Counted from the first letter of the stretch, positions 26,136 to 36,649 are shown. The stretch is DNA of 64,000 bases from Bacteroidetes bacterium HGW-Bacteroidetes-4 (GCA_002840905.1 PHDD01000032.1:1-64000); one strand, 5' to 3'. Notes: generated by a model from the sequence alone, not told the origin. A program made the numbers and translations.

Positions 26136-27410
26136 ATGAAACTTCTTTCAAAAACTTCCTTGCTTTTTATCACCATTAGTATCCTGATTTTCATGTTTGG
26201 GAATATTTTTATTTTCACACTTTCGAAAAAGATGATAAGCAATCATGTGGATACGGAACTGGTTTACCAGATGCACCGCGTAATTAAAGTTATTAACGAG
26301 CAAAAGGTACAGAATCATCCAATTTGGTTTACCGACGAGGTGGAAATTAAAACGGTAAGCAAATCAATAAATCATAATCCGGTTTTTACCGATACGGTGT
26401 TGTATAATAACATTCAGAAAAAATTTGTACCCCACCGTTCGCTGCGCTTTATTTACCCTTTGCCCACACAAAACCTGTCGGTTTCCATTTATAAGTCACT
26501 AATGTCGTCCGATAAGCTTATTGAGCGCATAACCATTTCTACCATTATAATGGTGGTTATTTTTATCAGCATGATTTTTATAATGAACCGCTTTGTGTTT
26601 GAACGGGTGTGGTCCGATTTTTTTAGGAACCTTAAGAAACTGGAGCATTACGATGTAAAAAGTCATGAAAAACTGGAACTCGATCCCTCTGAAATTGAAG
26701 AGTTCAATACACTAAATAAGGTGCACATGCGTATGGTGGAGCGCATTCAGGATGATTTTATAAGTTTAAAGGAACTTACAGCCAACACTTCGCACGAAAT
26801 TCAAACGCCTCTGGCCATTATTAAAAGCAAAGCCGAACTTTTGCTACAGGCCCAAAACCTCGACGAAAATCAGCTGCAATCCATTGGTGTTATTCTAAAT
26901 ACCACCGAGCGCCTTTCAAAGTTAAGCCAGTCGCTGTTGTTGATTTCTAAAATTGAAAACAACCAGTTTGGCGCTTCGCAGGCAATAAATATTAAAGAGA
27001 TTTTGGAAAAATTCATCAACAATTATCAAATACTTTTTGAAGGCGGTAGTTTTGAGTTAAAGGTTGAATTGGCTGATTTGAAAGTAAAAATGAATCCGGT
27101 GTTGCTCGATGTATTGGTTTCAAACCTTTTAAAAAATGCCGTTACCCATGGCACCGAAGCCGGGCAAATTCAGATTTTGGTCAAAGAAAAGGAATTGCAC
27201 GTGGGTAACTCGGGTGAACCGCTGAAAATAAACTCCGACGATTTGTTTAAACGCTTCGTAAAAGAAAGCACCAATAAAAACAGCAGTGGTCTGGGGCTCG
27301 AAATTATTCGCAAAATAGGTGATTTTTATGGTTTTAACGTAAGGTACAATTATCATAATCAGTTGCATTGGTTTATTGTCGACTTTTCAAACATTTCCTT
27401 AAACATATAG
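26136..27410 (+). CDS. Membrane sensor histidine kinase
   Basis: A 424-residue kinase. Two transmembrane helices (~8-30 and ~133-155) flank a periplasmic sensor of about 100 residues with no recognised fold. The dimerisation domain has the H-box TSHEIQTPLAIIKSK (the phospho-acceptor His near residue 224; HEIQTPL in place of HELRTPL). The ATPase domain has SNLLKNAVTHG (N-box), and SSGLGLEIIRKI (G2). It pairs with the upstream OmpR-type regulator. The stimulus is unknown. Confidence 0.92.
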   Translation: MKLLSKTSLLFITISILIFMFGNIFIFTLSKKMISNHVDTELVYQMHRVIKVINEQKVQNHPIWFTDEVEIKTVSKSINHNPVFTDTVLYNNIQKKFVPHRSLRFIYPLPTQNLSVSIYKSLMSSDKLIERITISTIIMVVIFISMIFIMNRFVFERVWSDFFRNLKKLEHYDVKSHEKLELDPSEIEEFNTLNKVHMRMVERIQDDFISLKELTANTSHEIQTPLAIIKSKAELLLQAQNLDENQLQSIGVILNTTERLSKLSQSLLLISKIENNQFGASQAINIKEILEKFINNYQILFEGGSFELKVELADLKVKMNPVLLDVLVSNLLKNAVTHGTEAGQIQILVKEKELHVGNSGEPLKINSDDLFKRFVKESTNKNSSGLGLEIIRKIGDFYGFNVRYNYHNQLHWFIVDFSNISLNI

Positions 27411-27436
27411 CCACAACTTAGAATCGCTTCAAATAA

Positions 27437-27468
27437 CAGATTTTCTACAAAATTGCGGTCTACTTTCG
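27437..27468 (+). promoter_or_regulatory. hemA promoter with 19-bp near-palindrome
   Basis: CAGATTTTCTACAAAATTG (27437-27455) is followed 5 bp later by TACTTTCG (27461-27468), a -7-like element 22 bp before the hemA start codon. ATTTT and AAAAT flank a central CTAC. The same 19-mer with one change occurs at 39079-39097 with the same 5-bp gap to TACTTTTA. Its place in the -33 region suggests an operator for an activator or repressor of haem synthesis. Confidence 0.6.
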
Positions 27469-27490
27469 CCAGATAAAACTGTATTTAGCT

Positions 27491-28744
27491 ATGATTGGAG
27501 TTCTTGGGATCAATTATGAATCGTCTCCTATTGAGATTCGGGAGAAATTTTCATTTAACGAACAAAGAATCATCGATTTTTACCGAATGCTTTCCCATAA
27601 GGAAGGATTTGCAGGGATTGTGATACTTTCGACCTGCAACCGGTCCGAATTTTATTTTCAGATGGAAGATTGCTGTGAAACCGCAGCATTTAGTTATATG
27701 CTCCGTAGTTTAAAATCGTTTTGTGCGGTTGAGGAGAATATTCGCGACTATTTTTACTTTAAAGCCAACGACGACGCTTTTAAACACCTGTTTTATGTGG
27801 TTTCCGGCGCTAATTCAATGATTCTGGGCGAGGACCAGATTGTACGCCAGGTAAAAGAAGCCTTACGCATAAGTGCGGATAATAACCTGGCCGGAACCGA
27901 GTTAACGCGCTTGTTTACCAAATCGTTCGAGGCCAATAAGCGCATCCGCACACAAACCAAGATAAACCAGGGAGCTTTTTCGGTTTCCTATGCCGGAGTC
28001 GAAAAGTGCCTGAGCATCTTTCCACAAATTGAACAAACCCGTATTTTTCTAATTGGTGCTGGCGAAACAGGAACATTAACTTTAAAAAGTCTGTTGAAAA
28101 AAGGCTGTTCCAATATTGTAATTACCAACCGTACCCCCGAAAAAGCACAACATTTGGCCAATAAGTATAAAATACAGGCCATTCCTTTTGTTTCGCTCGA
28201 GGCTCAATTGGAGTACAGCGACATTATTATTGTTTCCACTGGATCGCAATTGCCGTTAATAACCCAGCAAATGGTTGAAGCCGTTAGCAAAAGCCGTAAC
28301 AACAGAAAACAATTGTTTATCGATCTTTCAGTGCCGCGTAATGTGGAATCCGGAGTTTCATCGGTTCAAAATACCATTGTTTACGATGTCGACGATTTAC
28401 AGGAAGTAGTAAAAGCCAATCAGGAAAAACGCCGGAAATTAATCGGAAAAATTGATTCGATTATTGCCGAGTACCTCGATGAATTTAACGACTGGCTTAC
28501 TTCGCGAAATCTGGGTGTGGTTATTGCAAACATAAAAACCAACTTCAATACGGTTAACCAAAGTGAACTCGAAGGGTTTAAGCGCATCAATAAAGCCACC
28601 GAAAACGATTTACTCGATAATTACGGAACCCATATCACCGAAAAATACACTCGCCTCCTGATTAAGAACTTAAAAGAGGTAACCAACAACGGTCGCAAAA
28701 TGGAATACATAAAAATGCTAAATCAATTGTTCGATTTGAATTAA
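27491..28744 (+). CDS. hemA: Glutamyl-tRNA reductase
   Basis: A 417-residue enzyme that reduces glutamyl-tRNA to glutamate-1-semialdehyde, the committed step of haem synthesis by the C5 route. The catalytic Cys is in ILSTCNRSEFY (residue ~50). GANSMILGEDQIVRQVKEA, the NADPH-binding IFLIGAGETGTLTLKSLL and the TNRTPEKA segment follow. It opens an uninterrupted plus-strand haem cluster; hemC starts 48 bp after its stop. Its promoter carries the 19-bp near-palindrome described separately. Confidence 0.96.
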   Translation: MIGVLGINYESSPIEIREKFSFNEQRIIDFYRMLSHKEGFAGIVILSTCNRSEFYFQMEDCCETAAFSYMLRSLKSFCAVEENIRDYFYFKANDDAFKHLFYVVSGANSMILGEDQIVRQVKEALRISADNNLAGTELTRLFTKSFEANKRIRTQTKINQGAFSVSYAGVEKCLSIFPQIEQTRIFLIGAGETGTLTLKSLLKKGCSNIVITNRTPEKAQHLANKYKIQAIPFVSLEAQLEYSDIIIVSTGSQLPLITQQMVEAVSKSRNNRKQLFIDLSVPRNVESGVSSVQNTIVYDVDDLQEVVKANQEKRRKLIGKIDSIIAEYLDEFNDWLTSRNLGVVIANIKTNFNTVNQSELEGFKRINKATENDLLDNYGTHITEKYTRLLIKNLKEVTNNGRKMEYIKMLNQLFDLN

Positions 28745-28792
28745 GCACCTTGTTTGTTTCTGTTTCCGAATTTATTATTTAAAACTTATACA

Positions 28793-29731
28793 ATGAACAT
28801 ACAACCAATACGTATTGGTACCCGTGGTAGTCAATTGGCATTATACCAAGCCGAAAAAGTTAAAGCAACCCTTCAGCAACAAGCTCCCGAAATTCCTGTA
28901 GAATTGGTAATAATCCATTCCAAAGGAGACAAGATTTTGGATGTAGCCTTATCAAAAATTGGCGATAAAGGACTTTTTACCAAAGAACTTGAAGAAGCCC
29001 TTTACCGCAACGAAATTGACATGGCCGTTCATAGCTTAAAAGACTTGCCAACCACCTTACCCGAGGGCTTAAAACTGGGCGGTGTTTTGGAACGGGGCGA
29101 AGTACGCGATGCTTTGGTTAGCGTGCAAGGTATTACCATGAAAACCCTTTCAAAGGAGCACACCATTGCCACCTCGAGCCTGCGCAGGAAAGCTCAATTA
29201 TTAAAAATAAATCCCGAATTACAAATTGTCGATATTCGTGGAAACGTGAATACGCGACTACGTAAGATGGAAGAAGGACATTGCGATGTGATGTTTATGG
29301 CAGCTGTGGGTTTGCAGCGTCTGGGACTGGACAAATACATTTCAGAGGTAATTGAACCCAACACTATTATTCCGGCGGTATCGCAGGGAGCCATTGCCAT
29401 GGAAACACGCCAGAACGATGCCCGCGTCGATGCAGTGGTACAAGCCATCAATCACAAGCCAACTTTTATTACCATTACGGCCGAACGTATTTTTCTGAAA
29501 AAACTCGAAGGCGGTTGCCAGATACCCATTGGCTGCTATTCAAAGGTTGAAGGCGATTCCTTTACCATGACCGGATTTATGGCTTATATTGATGGCACCA
29601 ATTACATGGAAGAAACCCTTAGCGGAAAAGTGTCGGAAAGTGAAACAATTGCCAACCAATTGGCCGAATATTTTATTGCCAGAGGTTCCGGCCAGTTATT
29701 GGAGCGCATCCGAAACGCAAACCAGGAGTAA
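28793..29731 (+). CDS. hemC: Porphobilinogen deaminase (hydroxymethylbilane synthase)
   Basis: A 312-residue enzyme that joins four porphobilinogen units into hydroxymethylbilane. The start at 28793 gives the family opening MNIQPIRIGTRGSQLALYQA; upstream codons in frame have no family match. Key segments are VHSLKDLPTTLPEGL, SSLRRKAQLL, IRGNVNTRL, and the Cys that binds the dipyrromethane cofactor in EGGCQIPIGCYS. The hemD start lies 1 bp after its stop. Confidence 0.96.
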   Translation: MNIQPIRIGTRGSQLALYQAEKVKATLQQQAPEIPVELVIIHSKGDKILDVALSKIGDKGLFTKELEEALYRNEIDMAVHSLKDLPTTLPEGLKLGGVLERGEVRDALVSVQGITMKTLSKEHTIATSSLRRKAQLLKINPELQIVDIRGNVNTRLRKMEEGHCDVMFMAAVGLQRLGLDKYISEVIEPNTIIPAVSQGAIAMETRQNDARVDAVVQAINHKPTFITITAERIFLKKLEGGCQIPIGCYSKVEGDSFTMTGFMAYIDGTNYMEETLSGKVSESETIANQLAEYFIARGSGQLLERIRNANQE

Positions 29732-29732
29732 A

Positions 29733-30506
29733 ATGTCGGGTTTGCACGGAAAAACATTTATTGCTACCTGTGCCGAAGACAAAACACAGGTTCTGAAAAG
29801 GCTGTTAGAGCCTAAAGGAGCCCGGGTGCTTTCTTTTCCGCTCATACATATTGTGCCCGCTGCCAATAAGCTTTCTGAAATCCGTAAAGAGTTAGGTAAA
29901 CTGTATTCTTTCCAATGGATTATATTTACCAGTACCAACGGGGTAGCCAATTTCTTCTATTGGTTAAACGAATTACACCTGTCATTTCAGGCATCAGATT
30001 ATAAGTTCGCTGTTATTGGCAAAGCAACCGGTGAGGCGCTTGTTCAGCAGGGAATTCAACCGAATTTTACATCTGAATCGACCGATTCTGTTGAGTTTGC
30101 CACTCAATTACAGCAGATTCTGGGGAATGAAAGTCAAAACATACTTGTTCCCACAGGAAATCTGGCATCGAATAATCTTGAGAAAGTGCTGGGGAAACAG
30201 CATCAAATGAATTATCTGGTGGTTTATAAAACAGAAACCTCTGCTGCTATCGACAAAGCCATAAGCGCACAAATTGAAGCAGCAGCCTACGATTTGATTT
30301 TCTTTTTAAGTCCGTCGGCAGTGAATGCTTTTGTAAGTATTTTTCAGCCAAAAATAGCGGTAAGCACCATTCAAAGTGTCGCTATTGGTAAAGTAACCCG
30401 AAAAGCTATGGAGCAGGAAGGAATCGAACCAAAATTTGTACCTTCGCTACCCAATCTGGAACTTATGGTTGAAGAACTGGAACATTATTATAAAAATAAT
30501 AGTTAA
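29733..30506 (+). CDS. hemD: Uroporphyrinogen-III synthase
   Basis: A 257-residue enzyme that closes and inverts ring D of hydroxymethylbilane. HemD sequences vary greatly; here the two-lobed pattern is supported by IIFTSTNGVANFF, FAVIGKATGEALVQQGI, ILVPTGNLASNNL and IFFLSPSAVNAFV followed by VAIGKVTRKAMEQEGI. The start at 29733 (MSGLHGKTFIAT), preceded by an AGGAG sequence, is preferred; the frame upstream overlaps hemC. The 1-bp gap to hemC and 24 bp to hemB indicate one operon. Confidence 0.92.
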   Translation: MSGLHGKTFIATCAEDKTQVLKRLLEPKGARVLSFPLIHIVPAANKLSEIRKELGKLYSFQWIIFTSTNGVANFFYWLNELHLSFQASDYKFAVIGKATGEALVQQGIQPNFTSESTDSVEFATQLQQILGNESQNILVPTGNLASNNLEKVLGKQHQMNYLVVYKTETSAAIDKAISAQIEAAAYDLIFFLSPSAVNAFVSIFQPKIAVSTIQSVAIGKVTRKAMEQEGIEPKFVPSLPNLELMVEELEHYYKNNS

Positions 30507-30530
30507 CACAACGAATAAAAACATATAGTT

Positions 30531-31499
30531 ATGACTTATCCAATTACCCGTTTAAGAAGGCTTCGTAGAAACGAAACTATACGTGCCATGGTAGAAGAAA
30601 CCATTTTGCGTCCTGCCGATTTAATCATGCCATTATTTGTTTGTCCGGGCACCAAAGTTAAAAACCCCATCAAATCGATGCCGGGAAATTACCAACTATC
30701 GGTCGATTTACTGGTCGAAAACTGTAAAGAGCTTTACGGAAAAGGAGTAAAATCAATTTTGTTATTTGGTATTCCCGAATCGAAAGACGATACCGGAATG
30801 GTGGCCACGCACGACGACGCCATTGTACAACGCGCGGTAATTGCCATTAAAAAAGTATTGCCTGATATGTACATAATTGCCGACATTTGCAATTGTGAAT
30901 ACACCACACATGGGCATTGTGGAACCATTGTTGATGGCGATGTACACAACGATTTAACCCTGGATACCTTGTCGAAACAGGCCATTTCATTTGCCCGTGT
31001 GGGAACCGATATGGTTGCTCCCAGCGACATGATGGATGGCCGGGTGGGTCACATGCGTGCTGCACTCGATGCAGACGGATATTACAACACACCCATAATG
31101 GCATATTCTGCCAAATACGCATCGGCTTTTTACGGTCCTTTCCGCGATGCCGCCGAGAGCACTCCAAAATTTGGTAACCGGGCCACTTATCAGATGAACC
31201 CTTCAAACTCCGACGAAGCATTACGCGAAGTAGAACTTGATATTGCCGAGGGTGCCGATATTGTAATGGTAAAACCCGCCCTGAGTTACCTCGACGTAAT
31301 CCGTCGGGTTAAAGACAATTACAACATGCCGCTGGCTGCTTATAATGTGAGTGGTGAATTTTCAATGGTAAAAGCTGCTGCAGCCAACGGTTGGATTGAT
31401 GAAGAACGTATTGTTCGCGAAATTCTTACTTCCATTAAACGAGCCGGTGCCGATTTAATTATTTCCTATCATACGCAGGACATTATCCATAAATTATAA
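30531..31499 (+). CDS. hemB: Porphobilinogen synthase (delta-aminolevulinate dehydratase)
   Basis: A 322-residue enzyme that condenses two aminolevulinate molecules. It is of the zinc type: the cysteine triad is in [14 protein letters not shown]. The two Schiff-base lysines lie in [15 protein letters not shown] and in [14 protein letters not shown]. The N-terminal arm ([18 protein letters not shown]) used for octamer assembly is complete. It follows hemD by 24 bp. Confidence 0.97.
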   Translation: MTYPITRLRRLRRNETIRAMVEETILRPADLIMPLFVCPGTKVKNPIKSMPGNYQLSVDLLVENCKELYGKGVKSILLFGIPESKDDTGMVATHDDAIVQRAVIAIKKVLPDMYIIADICNCEYTTHGHCGTIVDGDVHNDLTLDTLSKQAISFARVGTDMVAPSDMMDGRVGHMRAALDADGYYNTPIMAYSAKYASAFYGPFRDAAESTPKFGNRATYQMNPSNSDEALREVELDIAEGADIVMVKPALSYLDVIRRVKDNYNMPLAAYNVSGEFSMVKAAAANGWIDEERIVREILTSIKRAGADLIISYHTQDIIHKL

Positions 31500-31512
31500 A
31501 AAAAAAGTTCCT

Positions 31513-32802
31513 ATGCAATTCAATAAATCAATTACCGCTTTCGAATCAGCCAATGCTTTTATTCCGGGGGGAGTTAACTCACCGGTGCGTGCTTTCAAGA
31601 GTGTGAAAATGAATCCCGTTTATATCAGCCATGGAAAAGGGTCTAAAATATACGACATCGATGGCAATGAATACATTGATTTCGTTTCATCCTGGGGTCC
31701 ACTAATTTTAGGACACGCTTTCCCAAAAGTGGTTGAGGCCGTTAAAGATGCAGCCGAACGTGGGACCAGCTATGGTGCACCCACTTTAATTGAAACACAG
31801 GTTGCTGAGTTGATAACCCAAATGGTTCCTTCCATCGACATTGTTCGAATGGTAAATTCCGGAACTGAAGCTACCATGAGTGCATTACGTCTGGCCAGGG
31901 GTTATACCAAGCGCGAAATGATAATTAAATTCGAAGGTAATTATCACGGACATGCCGATAGCTTTTTGATTAAAGCCGGTTCGGGAGCCATCACGCTCGG
32001 ATTGCCCGACAGCCCCGGAGTTACCAAAGGAACAGCCAAAGATACCTTACTGGCTAAATACAACAATTTGGAATCGGTTGAGACACTGTTTAAACAGTAT
32101 CCCGACCAAATTGCTGCACTTATTGTAGAACCTGTGGCCGGAAATATGGGCGTGGTAATTCCCGATAAAGGCTTCTTGCAAGGTTTGCGCGACTTATGCA
32201 CCCAATTCGGTGCTTTACTTATTTTCGATGAAGTAATTACTGGTTTCCGCCTGGCCAAAGGCGGTGCACAGGAATATTACAACGTAAAGCCCGATTTAAC
32301 CACATTGGGAAAAATTATTGGTGGAGGATTACCTGTTGGAGCTTACGGAGGAAGCAAAGAAATTATGGAAAATCTGGCACCCAAAGGTTCGGTTTATCAG
32401 GCCGGAACCCTTTCGGGAAATCCTTTGGCCATGCATGCTGGCTATGCCATGCTTAATGAATTGAATTCAAACCCCGATATTTATTCCGAGCTGGAGCGCA
32501 AAGCCAAAATGCTGGCCGATGGTTTGGAAAAAAACCTAAAGGAAGCCAACATTCCGGGAGTAATTAACCGAGTGGGTTCTATGATGACTCTTTTCTTTAC
32601 TAACGAGAACAAAGTCGATTCGTATGAAACTGCTATGAAATCGGATGCCGATCGCTATGCCAGGTATTTTCGTCTGGCTTTGGAAAGTGGAATTTATCTG
32701 GCTCCATCGCAATACGAATGTGCTTTTGTGTCGTATGCTCAAAGCGACAACGAGATAAAATATACAGTTGAGGCCAACTTAAAAGCCTTGAAACAACTAT
32801 AA
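31513..32802 (+). CDS. hemL: Glutamate-1-semialdehyde 2,1-aminomutase
   Basis: A 429-residue PLP enzyme that converts the HemA product to 5-aminolevulinate. Clear marks are [80 protein letters not shown] and the PLP-binding Lys in [17 protein letters not shown]. Length and motifs are normal. A run of nine adenines lies at the boundary with hemB. Confidence 0.97.
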   Translation: MQFNKSITAFESANAFIPGGVNSPVRAFKSVKMNPVYISHGKGSKIYDIDGNEYIDFVSSWGPLILGHAFPKVVEAVKDAAERGTSYGAPTLIETQVAELITQMVPSIDIVRMVNSGTEATMSALRLARGYTKREMIIKFEGNYHGHADSFLIKAGSGAITLGLPDSPGVTKGTAKDTLLAKYNNLESVETLFKQYPDQIAALIVEPVAGNMGVVIPDKGFLQGLRDLCTQFGALLIFDEVITGFRLAKGGAQEYYNVKPDLTTLGKIIGGGLPVGAYGGSKEIMENLAPKGSVYQAGTLSGNPLAMHAGYAMLNELNSNPDIYSELERKAKMLADGLEKNLKEANIPGVINRVGSMMTLFFTNENKVDSYETAMKSDADRYARYFRLALESGIYLAPSQYECAFVSYAQSDNEIKYTVEANLKALKQL

Positions 32803-32812
32803 AATAGGGAAC

Positions 32813-33844
32813 ATGAATTCAATTTTCTTAGATACTTTAAACGGAAAAGCTCACAGTCGTCCACCTGTTTGGTTTATGCGCCAGGCAGGTAGGGTGTTGC
32901 CCTCTTACAATGCCTTAAAAGACAAACATACTTTTTGGGAACTGATGCGCGATCCGCAACTGGCAGCCGATGTAACCCTTTTACCGATTCACGATTTGGG
33001 TGTGGATGCCGCCATTTTATTTTCCGATATTTTGGTTATTCCTTATGCCATGGGCATGGGGCTCGATTTTACTGAGACAGGACCGGTTTTTGACCGACCT
33101 TTAAAAGATGTTGCCCCCGATGCCGTTAAATTGAATCCCGATGCCGGCAAACTCAATTATATTTACGAGGCCATTGATGCCATTATAGCCAAACGTCCGG
33201 AAAACACCCCGCTGATTGGTTTTTGTGGCGGACCTTTAACTGTGTTGTGTTACATGATTCAGGGTTTGGGAACCAACCACTCATTTCCCGATGCCATCAA
33301 TTATTTTTACAAGCATAAAAACCAAACAAAAAAACTGATCGACGCGGTAACCGATCTTTCCGTTGAATACCTGCTTAAGCAGGTGGAACATAAAATTGAT
33401 GCTTTTCAGTTGTTCGAAACCCATGCCGGATTAATTCCGGTGGAATTGTACAATGAGCTTTTTATGCCCGCAGTAAAAAAAATGGCCGCAGTAGCCAAAG
33501 CAAAAAACACCCCGTTCATCTTTTTCCCCAAAGGATTAAGTACCGGTTTGCGCTATGTTACTCCCGAACATGCCGATTTTGTGGGCATCGACTGGCAAAT
33601 TGAGATTACCGAAGCCCGTCGTTTGGTACATCCTGAGATTGGCTTACAGGGAAATCTCGATCCCAGGCTCCTTTATGCCAATCAGGCTACTATTCAGAAA
33701 ACCCTGGAAACTTACATCGATTTTGGATCAAAAAACCACAACTGGATTTTTAATCTGGGACACGGTTTTATGCCGGGAATTCCATACGAAAATGCTCAAT
33801 TCCTGACTAACTGGGTTAAAAACGCAAATTGGAAAAGAGGTTAA
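32813..33844 (+). CDS. hemE: Uroporphyrinogen decarboxylase
   Basis: A 343-residue enzyme that removes the four acetate carboxyls to give coproporphyrinogen III. The signature PPVWFMRQAGRVLPSY is at residues ~17-31, the catalytic Asp in ILFSDILVIPYAMGM, and LIGFCGGPLTVLCYMIQG and NLGHGFMPGIP follow. It starts 10 bp after hemL and ends 1 bp before hemN. Confidence 0.97.
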   Translation: MNSIFLDTLNGKAHSRPPVWFMRQAGRVLPSYNALKDKHTFWELMRDPQLAADVTLLPIHDLGVDAAILFSDILVIPYAMGMGLDFTETGPVFDRPLKDVAPDAVKLNPDAGKLNYIYEAIDAIIAKRPENTPLIGFCGGPLTVLCYMIQGLGTNHSFPDAINYFYKHKNQTKKLIDAVTDLSVEYLLKQVEHKIDAFQLFETHAGLIPVELYNELFMPAVKKMAAVAKAKNTPFIFFPKGLSTGLRYVTPEHADFVGIDWQIEITEARRLVHPEIGLQGNLDPRLLYANQATIQKTLETYIDFGSKNHNWIFNLGHGFMPGIPYENAQFLTNWVKNANWKRG

Positions 33845-33845
33845 C

Positions 33846-35216
33846 ATGTTAAAAGATTTATTGGTAAAATACAACCGCCCCGGACCTCGTTACACGAGTT
33901 ATCCACCGGCTAACTTTTTTACAGCAGATTTTAGTGCTGAAGAATACAAACAGGCACTTATTAATTCAAATACCGAAAAGCCGGAAAGCATTTCTCTTTA
34001 TTTTCATGTGCCTTTCTGCCCGCAAATATGCCACTTTTGTGGATGCAACACCGATGAAATGCTTAAGATGAGCGTGGTGGAGTTGTATTTTAAGGCCCTG
34101 TTAAAAGAGATGGATCAGGTGGGCGCTCTTTTAGACAAAGACCGGAAAGTAACTCAAATACATTGGGGCGGAGGAACGCCCAACTCAGTAGCCATACGTT
34201 TTATTGAACAGGTGATGGCTAAGGTAAATGAATTGTTTACCGTGACATCTAATGCCGAGATTGCCATGGAATGCAGTCCGGCTTACCTTTCAAAAAACTA
34301 CTTGCAAAAACTCCGTTCGCTGGGTTTTAATCGCATCAGTATTGGTGTACAGGATTTCAGGGAAGATGTACTTTTAGCAGTTAACCGTGCTCTTCCAAAA
34401 TATCCCATCGAAGAAATTGTAGCCGATATACGCGAACTGGGTTTCGAAGGTGTAAATATGGACTTAATCTACGGTTTGCCCCTACAAACTCCTGAAAGTT
34501 TTCGTGAAACAGTTAAGCAGGCCATTAAAATTCGTCCCGATCGCCTGGTAACCTTTTCCTATGCGCATGTGCCCTGGGTAAAGGCTGCACAAAAAATGCT
34601 CGAGGAATATGGATTGCCAGGACCTGACGAAAAACTGGCCATGTTACTCAATGGCTACCATGAGATGCTGGCCGGTGGTTATGTTTCCATTGGAATGGAT
34701 CATTATGCGCTGCCAACTGATAGCATGGCTGTGGCCAAAAAACAAAACAAACTGCACCGGAATTTTCAGGGCTATTGTACCCAGGAAACCACCGGGCAGG
34801 TTTATGCATTTGGTGCTTCAAGTATTTCGCAACTGCATGGGGCTTATGCCCAGAATGCAAAAACAACAGCTCAATACATTAAACTGATTAACGAAACGGG
34901 TTATGCTGTAGAGCGGGGATATGCGCTGAACAACAACGAAAAAGTAATTCGCCAGACCATCAACGAGATTATGTGTAATGGCCTGCTGAATTTTGAGTCG
35001 TTGGCTGCATCAACAGGTGTTTCGGTTGACGAAGTGAAAGAAATTTGTAATTTTAACGAGCAAAAACTTTCTGAGTTTATCGACGATAAGTTGTTAACCA
35101 TTAACAATAAGTCTATTCAGGTTTCTGAAGACGGAATGATGGTGGTCCGAAACATTGCCATGGCTTTTGACCCAAACTTATCTGAAAATTTAAACATGTA
35201 TTCAAAAACTATCTAA
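33846..35216 (+). CDS. hemN: Oxygen-independent coproporphyrinogen III oxidase (radical SAM)
   Basis: A 456-residue radical-SAM enzyme that makes protoporphyrinogen IX without oxygen. The [4Fe-4S] cluster cysteines are in HVPFCPQICHFCGC (~54-66; CxxxCxxC plus the extra Cys typical of true HemN). HWGGGTPN, GVNMDLIYGLPLQT and the C-terminal HemN domain with GMDHYALP and NFQGYCTQ identify it as HemN rather than the haem chaperone HemW. An oxygen-dependent HemF lies three genes further on. Confidence 0.95.
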   Translation: MLKDLLVKYNRPGPRYTSYPPANFFTADFSAEEYKQALINSNTEKPESISLYFHVPFCPQICHFCGCNTDEMLKMSVVELYFKALLKEMDQVGALLDKDRKVTQIHWGGGTPNSVAIRFIEQVMAKVNELFTVTSNAEIAMECSPAYLSKNYLQKLRSLGFNRISIGVQDFREDVLLAVNRALPKYPIEEIVADIRELGFEGVNMDLIYGLPLQTPESFRETVKQAIKIRPDRLVTFSYAHVPWVKAAQKMLEEYGLPGPDEKLAMLLNGYHEMLAGGYVSIGMDHYALPTDSMAVAKKQNKLHRNFQGYCTQETTGQVYAFGASSISQLHGAYAQNAKTTAQYIKLINETGYAVERGYALNNNEKVIRQTINEIMCNGLLNFESLAASTGVSVDEVKEICNFNEQKLSEFIDDKLLTINNKSIQVSEDGMMVVRNIAMAFDPNLSENLNMYSKTI

Positions 35217-35220
35217 AAAA

Positions 35221-36600
35221 ATGGAAACACAAGTTGATGTAATTGTCTTGGGAGCCGGTTTAACCGGGTTATCCACCGCGTACCACTTGAACCAGGCCAG
35301 TGTAAAATTTGCTGTACTCGATTGTAAAGCCGATGTTGGGGGAGTAATTGCTACCTCGTCGAAAAATGGTTTTGTGTTTGAGCTGGGTCCCAATACCGGA
35401 GTGGTAGGTTCGCCCGAAATTGCCGAATTACTCGAAGCATTGCATCCCGATTGTGAAGTTGAATACGGCAACGACAAAGTGTCGAAACGTTTTATTCTTT
35501 ATAAAGGAAAATGGCAGGCTTTGCCCGGAGGTTTGTGGGGCGGAATCACCACGCCTTTGTTTACCTGGAAAGATAAATTCCGCATCTTGGGTGAACCTTT
35601 TCGAAAGAAAGGAACCAATCCGGAAGAAACACTGGCTGATTTGGTGAAACGCCGTATGGGCAACAGTTTTTTGGATTATGCTATCGACCCTTTTATTTTA
35701 GGGGTTTATGCGGGCGATCCCGCCTACCTGATTCCGAAATATGCACTCCCCAAATTATACAATCTGGAACAGAACTACGGAAGTTTTATTAAAGGCGCTA
35801 TTAAAAAAGCCAAAATTCCAAAAACCGATCGCGAGAAAAAAGCTACCGGTAAAATATTCACCGTAAAAGGTGGGCTGGGTGCTTTAACCAAGACCCTTTA
35901 TTCGAAGATAGGTGCCGATAAATTTTTACTGGGGGTTTCCGGAATTCACGTTAAACCTGTGGAAACCGGATTTGAAGTGAGCCTGACCAATAAGGATGGT
36001 GATACAGTAACATTAAACGCCAAAAAAGTAATTTCTACCCTGCCGGCATTTGAATTACCCAAGATTCTGGGTTTTGTCGATGAACACTTGTTGAACCAGG
36101 TGAGCCAGGTGTTTCATCCCCAGGTGGTCGAAATTGCTGTGGGTTTTAATCAGTGGAAGGGTGTTCCCATCGATGGTTTTGGCGGTTTGATTCCCTTTAA
36201 AGAAAAACGCGAAATAATGGGCGTAATGTACATGTCGTCATTATTTGAAAACCGTGCCCCTGAAGGCGGTGCATTGATTACCGTTTTTGTGGGAGGTGCA
36301 CGCAGGCAGGATTTACCGCAACGGTCCGATGAGGAATTAAAAGCCCTTGTTGCCAAAGAGTTTAAGGAACTGATGGGCGTTCCTGATTTTAAACCCGATT
36401 TGTTCGAAATAATACGTCACAAACACGCCATTCCCCAATACGGCAAAGAAAGTAAAGCACGTTTTGAAGCAGTTGAAAAAATACAGACTCAGTTTCCCGG
36501 ACTACTAATTGGTGGAAATCTGCGAAACGGTATTGGCATGTCCGACAGGGTTAAACAGGGTACCGAATTGGCCCATGAAATAATTGCGGTTTTAAAATAG
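35221..36600 (+). CDS. hemG: Protoporphyrinogen oxidase, HemY/PPOX type
   Basis: A 459-residue FAD enzyme. The N-terminal dinucleotide fold is VIVLGAGLTGLSTAYHL; PNTGVVGSPEIAELLEAL and ALPGGLWGG fit the PPOX family, and the C-terminal FAD segment is LLIGGNLRNGIGMSDRVKQG. This flavin type uses oxygen as acceptor in known cases (PPOX, EC 1.3.3.4) or acts on coproporphyrinogen in Gram-positive bacteria; here hemE, hemN and hemF imply the protoporphyrin route. The symbol is also given as hemY. It follows hemN by 4 bp. Confidence 0.93.
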   Translation: METQVDVIVLGAGLTGLSTAYHLNQASVKFAVLDCKADVGGVIATSSKNGFVFELGPNTGVVGSPEIAELLEALHPDCEVEYGNDKVSKRFILYKGKWQALPGGLWGGITTPLFTWKDKFRILGEPFRKKGTNPEETLADLVKRRMGNSFLDYAIDPFILGVYAGDPAYLIPKYALPKLYNLEQNYGSFIKGAIKKAKIPKTDREKKATGKIFTVKGGLGALTKTLYSKIGADKFLLGVSGIHVKPVETGFEVSLTNKDGDTVTLNAKKVISTLPAFELPKILGFVDEHLLNQVSQVFHPQVVEIAVGFNQWKGVPIDGFGGLIPFKEKREIMGVMYMSSLFENRAPEGGALITVFVGGARRQDLPQRSDEELKALVAKEFKELMGVPDFKPDLFEIIRHKHAIPQYGKESKARFEAVEKIQTQFPGLLIGGNLRNGIGMSDRVKQGTELAHEIIAVLK

Positions 36601-36649
36601 TTTAAATCACCCGGCAAATATGCACCAGGGCACTAAACAAATGAACTTT

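Noticed and set aside
29589-29732. Upstream extension of hemD into hemC
   Set aside because: The extension overlaps hemC in another frame and lacks HemD-like residues; the ATG at 29733 with AGGAG before it fits the family start.
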